NCBI GenBank assembly: GCA_028565635.1
Contig: JAOXYB010066223.1
Location: 1 to 10,226, forward strand
DNA from: Phoronis ovalis
Taxonomy: Eukaryota; Phoronida; Phoronidae
Direction of reading: 5' to 3'
Length of the DNA: 10,226 bases
Shown: one piece after another, positions 7,359 through 10,226 of the stretch
Position numbering within the stretch: position 1 is the first letter of the stretch
Layout of the letters: every line of letters begins with the position of its first letter
The notes under the pieces: generated by a model
Databases searched by the model: none
What the model was told of the DNA's origin: nothing
Seen by the model: the letters and a program-made list of their open reading frames with translations, nothing else
Made by a program: the position numbers and the translations under genes

Positions 7359-7577
7359 TTAATAAAAATTCTCAATACACGTCATGCCGAGCAACAAAAT
7401 ATTAGCCTCAGCCATAGACTCATAAAAGAAGCTAAAAACTTGTAAAAATTGATCCCATTGTATTATTAGTAGGTGGGGTTCAGAGAAATGTTCAACCTCT
7501 CTTAGCCGGGGATTACAAATAAGCACCACCCAGAAGGTACAATCCACACCCTTTTCATAAAGTATTAATTGAAGCAC
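7359..7577 (-). other. 72-codon minus-strand frame in a probable old repeat
   Basis: An uninterrupted frame (QLILYEKGVDCTFWVVLIC..., then REVEHFSEPHLLIIQWDQF) without an ATG at its start; its stop is at 7359-7361. Local GC-richer patches (AGCCGGGG, GGTGGGGTT) within AT-rich flanks suggest a transposon fragment. I recognise no transposase or reverse transcriptase motif. AATAAA occurs at about 7328 and 7360 on the plus strand. Low confidence. Confidence 0.2.
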
Positions 7578-7619
7578 TTGCTGGCTGGGCTTAACTGGGG
7601 ACTTGCCTTATAGTTGAAA

Positions 7620-8454
7620 ATTTCATAAGAATTCTTTTCTATGCACCTTTAACATTGTTTAGAAATGGAATATTGAAATGTAAGCAGTAAATTTCTAAAT
7701 TTGAACCATAAAAGAAGAAGTACTGTCATGCTAGTTTAAAGAACACATAGCCTCAGCTTGTTTTTTGCTTCATCTCTATAGATTGTAAATAAATCATAAA
7801 GTCAACAAAATGTGTAGAAAGCAGGAAAAATTAAACTTTTATGAAATTACAGATTGAAATTAATTAAGTGTTGCTTCAATATTCTGGGACATTTAGTGCC
7901 TGAACAGCCTGATACTGGTTAACTTTATCTATTAAATAACTGCTAGAATGTCATATATTATCATAACTATAATTATCAAAACACAGAAAATCCTGTGTTT
8001 AATGTCCGCTGCACCACAGAATTCAAGGGTCCAAAACGTTCCGTGATCAGATGCCTTTGACTTGACCTGGGTGTTTAAGGTTAAATTATCAATGCATGTT
8101 ACATTATGGTCTATATCTACTATGCACAAAAAATTAAACAATTTAGATTTTTTTTATAAATTTATTTTACATGGCTAAAAATGAAACCATAGTTTTTGAG
8201 ATCTGGACAACTTTGTGCCATTATATGTTTTGCACCAATTTATACCACCTATACATCAGAATTCATGTTATAGACACATCATAAAAAGTTGTCTACATGA
8301 TGACAGATGCCGATTATGTTACAGTGATTGGTGAGTTTGGGCAGTATGTGGTCTGTAGGTAGCAGTGTAATTTATAAAACATATCTGATTTGGTAAACGT
8401 CATTCTTAGAAATATAATGCGCACAAGTACTTCCAAATGTCAAAGGTCTTTGTT
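7620..8454. other. Mostly featureless AT-rich stretch with one small hairpin and a GC-richer patch
   Basis: AAACACAG (7979-7986) and CTGTGTTT (7993-8000) form an 8-bp stem with a 6-base loop. Immediately right, about 8000-8070, a GC-richer patch holds a minus-strand frame reading VKSKASDHGTFWTLEFCGA after an acceptor-like AAACACCCAG. No good donor follows, and the plus strand is closed in all frames. It may be a stray exon or a repeat fragment; nothing else was recognised. Confidence 0.25.
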
Positions 8455-9673
8455 ATTGTACATTTAAATTGTCCAGTCAATGTTTCGTCTTTCTGGAAAG
8501 TGGCATAATTTGATGTGCCCCCTCAGGAACAAACAGCCATACTGCAAGTAATAAAGCTCAAAATGACCAATCAGTTCTAAAATGTCCTTTAGCCTAAAAC
8601 GCCCATCAACCTAGAGCATTTATGAATCCATTTTCGAATCATCCAGTCAATGCTTCGTCTTTCTGGAAAGTGCAGATGTGCCTTTTTAGGAACAAACATG
8701 GCTGCTAGTTAGCCATATGGGAAGTAATCTAGTTATACCTGACCTGTTCTTTGTTCTGTACTTACTCTATACCAACTATGAAGCTGAACGAATAAAAACC
8801 GAAGAAGCTATTATTGTGATGCAAAATATTGAGACTAAACATGGCCACTAATCAGCCATTTTGAAAATGATCTAGGTCAAACTTACAAGACACCTGCACT
8901 TTGACCTGTATTTACCCTGTGCCAAATATGAAGTTGATCAGAAAAAGACGGAAAGACGGATTGCGAGACAAAGAAGTGATACGCAAAATAAAAAATGTGA
9001 AAAATTAATGACATTTGACCTACTTCTCAATGTCATTTTAAAACGTCACCTAGCTTAATATGCCCATCAACCTATTATGGCCTTTGCGTATACATTTTCA
9101 AATCATTCAGTCAATGTCTCATCTTTCTCCAAATGGGTGCCATGCGATGTGACATCTCATGAACAAACATGACACCCAGTCAGCCATATTGGAAATAATC
9201 AAGGTCAAAATTGTAATAGACATGCATTTTAACCTGAATTCATCCTGTACCAAATGTGAAGCTGATCAAATAAAAACTGAAGCAACCATGGCGAGACGAA
9301 AAAGTATTATGCACAAAACATGTCAAGATTTCTTTCTCCATTTGACCCACTTCTCAAGGTCATTCTAAAATGTCATTTTGCATAATTACACACCAACCTA
9401 TGGCCTTCATGAATCCACCTTCAAATCATCCATTCAAAGTTTCTTCTTTCTCAAAATGAGCACGTGTCATGCCCTTTCGGGAACAAATATGGCCACTAAT
9501 CAGCCATATTAGAAGTAAAAATTATACCAATCCTGTACTTTGACCTTTAGTTGCACCTACTGAATATGAAGCTGAATGGATAAAAACTGAAGCTGTTATT
9601 GCAATCTAACATGTGTAGACAAATATGATAGCCAGTCGGTCATCTTGGAAGTAGCTTAAAATAAAAGTACATG
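8455..9673 (+). repeat. Block of diverged tandem repeat units (about 170, 464 and 323 bases apart)
   Basis: The anchor CCAGTCAATG/TTTCGTCTTTCT recurs at about 8473, 8643, 9107 and 9430. Each unit then repeats GGAACAAACATGG, ACTAATCAGCCAT, GAAGTAATC...AGGTCAAA, CTTTGACCTGTATTTACC, CTGTACCAAATATGAAGCTG, ATCAAATAAAAACTGAAGC, ATTGCGAGACAAA, TATTATGCACAAAA, CATTTGACCTACTTCTCAA, GGTCATTTTAAAATGTCACC and CGCCCATCAACCTA. The unit at 8643-9107 is longer because the AACATGGC...GATCTAGG part is present twice; the first unit (8473-8643) lacks the middle. The copies are some tens of percent diverged, so old. No protein frame persists across units; the 69-codon frame at 9159-9368 is a by-product. The family is unnamed to me and non-autonomous in appearance. 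Confidence 0.75.
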
Positions 9674-9738
9674 TATATTGAATCTTTGATAATATTTTTG
9701 TTTGTTTTTGTACAACCAACATCCAAACGTTTATAGGC

Positions 9739-9818
9739 GGGGTGGGTGGTATGTAAACTTGTGATTTTATACCAAAAAATCACAAACCACCATCCATACA
9801 TTAAGAGGGGGTGGGTGG
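9739..9818. repeat. Pair of 11-bp G-rich direct repeats
   Basis: GGGGTGGGTGG occurs at 9739-9749 and 9808-9818, each followed by a TAT(G)TAAA-like run. The right copy lies in G5-T-G3-T-G3, and the left in GG-C-G4-T-G3-T-GG. Both are G-rich enough for weak quadruplex potential; neither meets the strict four-run, three-G rule. Confidence 0.65.
9745..9791. repeat. Two-part hairpin between the G-rich repeats
   Basis: TTGTGATTTT (9759-9768) and AAAATCACAA (9776-9785) are perfect complements with a 7-base loop. Outside them GGTGGT (9745-9750) and ACCACC (9786-9791) also pair, leaving an 8-base bulge on the left only. This gives 16 potential base pairs. Confidence 0.7.
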
Positions 9819-9827
9819 GTATTAAAA

Positions 9828-9852
9828 TCTATATGAACACTGTTCATATAGA
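9828..9852. repeat. Near-perfect 25-base palindrome (11-bp arms, 3-base centre)
   Basis: TCTATATGAAC (9828-9838) and GTTCATATAGA (9842-9852) are exact reverse complements around ACT. It is the most compact inverted repeat in the window. It could be a cruciform, a protein site with GAAC/GTTC arms resembling a hormone-receptor half-site pair, or a foldback terminus. Confidence 0.75.
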
Positions 9853-10041
9853 ATCAGTTTATGAACTTTTGGGATCTTCCCTAATGTGTATGCGTTTATA
9901 AAACTTGTTTGCATAAACTGAACAAGAGGTCAGCAGGTGCAGACAGATGCCCATCATATGATGTAGTTGTAAAGCCATCTTTGTATGTATAAGAGTTGGA
10001 AGGTTGATAATAGAGTGAAAATCTTCAAAATGGTTTACATG

Positions 10042-10226
10042 AACATTACAAACAATCTGCATTTGACTTGTATTTACCATGTACCAAACACAAAGTTGAT
10101 CAGATAAAAACTGGAGCAGTTATTGCGCGACAAACAAAGTATTATGCACAAAAATGTCGAAGATTTGCATCGGCATTTGACTACTTCTCAAGGTCATTTT
10201 GAAATGTGGCCTGGCCTAATACGCCC
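10042..10226 (+). repeat. Further copy of the main repeat family, cut by the window edge
   Basis: Resumes mid-unit with TTTGACTTGTATTTACC, TGTACCAAACACAAAGTTG, ATCAGATAAAAACTGGAGC, TATTGCGCGACAAACAAAG, TATTATGCACAAAAATGTCG, CTACTTCTCAAGGTCATTTT and GGCCTAATACGCCC. This is the same order as the units at 8881-9060 and 9240-9370, and continues past 10226. Confidence 0.75.

Larger units (their letters stand above)
9674..10035. mobile_element. Segment of about 360 bases interrupting the repeat block; possible non-autonomous insertion
   Basis: Repeat homology is lost after GTCATCTTGGAAGTAGC (about 9655) and resumes at about 10042 with ATTACAAACAATCTGCATTTG. The intervening DNA differs in style: G-rich direct repeats, two strong hairpins, no family landmarks. 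TACATG at 9668-9673 and again at 10036-10041 could be a 6-bp target duplication, but a 6-mer match may be chance. No transposase and no terminal inverted repeat were seen. Confidence 0.4.

Noticed and set aside
8310-8336. TTACAG followed six bases later by GTGAGT, looking like a tiny exon
   Set aside because: A 6-base exon is implausible and the flanks show no coding character.
9159-9368. 69-codon plus-strand frame MNKHDTQSAILE...
   Set aside because: It is a by-product of one repeat unit; the aligned units carry stops and shifts.
9805-9820. Canonical G-quadruplex
   Set aside because: Only three runs of three or more G are present, so the strict four-run rule is not met.
1-10226. CRISPR array, tRNA or rRNA genes, bacterial operons
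   Set aside because: No regular spacer-repeat pattern, no GGTTCGAATCC-type B box, no conserved rRNA core, and gene structure is split by introns.

Overview
The window is AT-rich, intron-bearing eukaryotic nuclear DNA. There is no operon-like packing, no run of ribosome binding sites and no long open frame; coding matter occurs as short frames bounded by GT-AG splice signals. The interspersed repeats, with drifting tandem units full of TGACCT/AGGTCA words and a GATT-type tail, resemble those of marine invertebrate genomes. A lophotrochozoan, perhaps a mollusc, is my best guess, from memory of repeat style rather than from any search.

Left end (1-1065, minus strand): the one gene I can model with confidence. 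Exon 1 (1013-907) and exon 2 (438 to the stop at 42-44) join in phase across a 468-base GT-AG intron. They encode about 167 residues whose first 95 or so look like a death effector domain (DED), the helical adaptor fold of FADD, PEA-15 and caspase-8. Well-formed exon signals continue upstream (1065, 1323-1277, 2072-1868) and are read as candidate 5' leader exons. Joined, they would carry a separate upstream reading frame of about 86 codons.

Middle (2073-5550): mostly AT-rich intergenic or intronic DNA with weakly supported exon-like islands at 2654-2860, 3181-3248 and 3302-3475. A diverged copy of the window's main repeat family lies at about 3690-4185.

5551-7620: a (GATT)n tail, then a cluster of cis-element candidates: a perfect CRE abutting a palindromic kappaB site, with an E-box nearby. 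Two plus-strand exon candidates ending in strong donors follow (6195 and 6490), then two degenerate repeats.

8455-10226: a block of diverged repeat units rich in nuclear-receptor-type half-sites. It is interrupted at about 9674-10035 by a distinct segment with G-rich direct repeats and two hairpins.

No tRNA, rRNA, CRISPR array or intact transposase was found. If a system is present here, the best candidate is the DED protein together with its possible leader exons and the CRE-kappaB element 5 kb upstream, which would suit an inducible innate-immune or cell-death adaptor. That functional link is inference.
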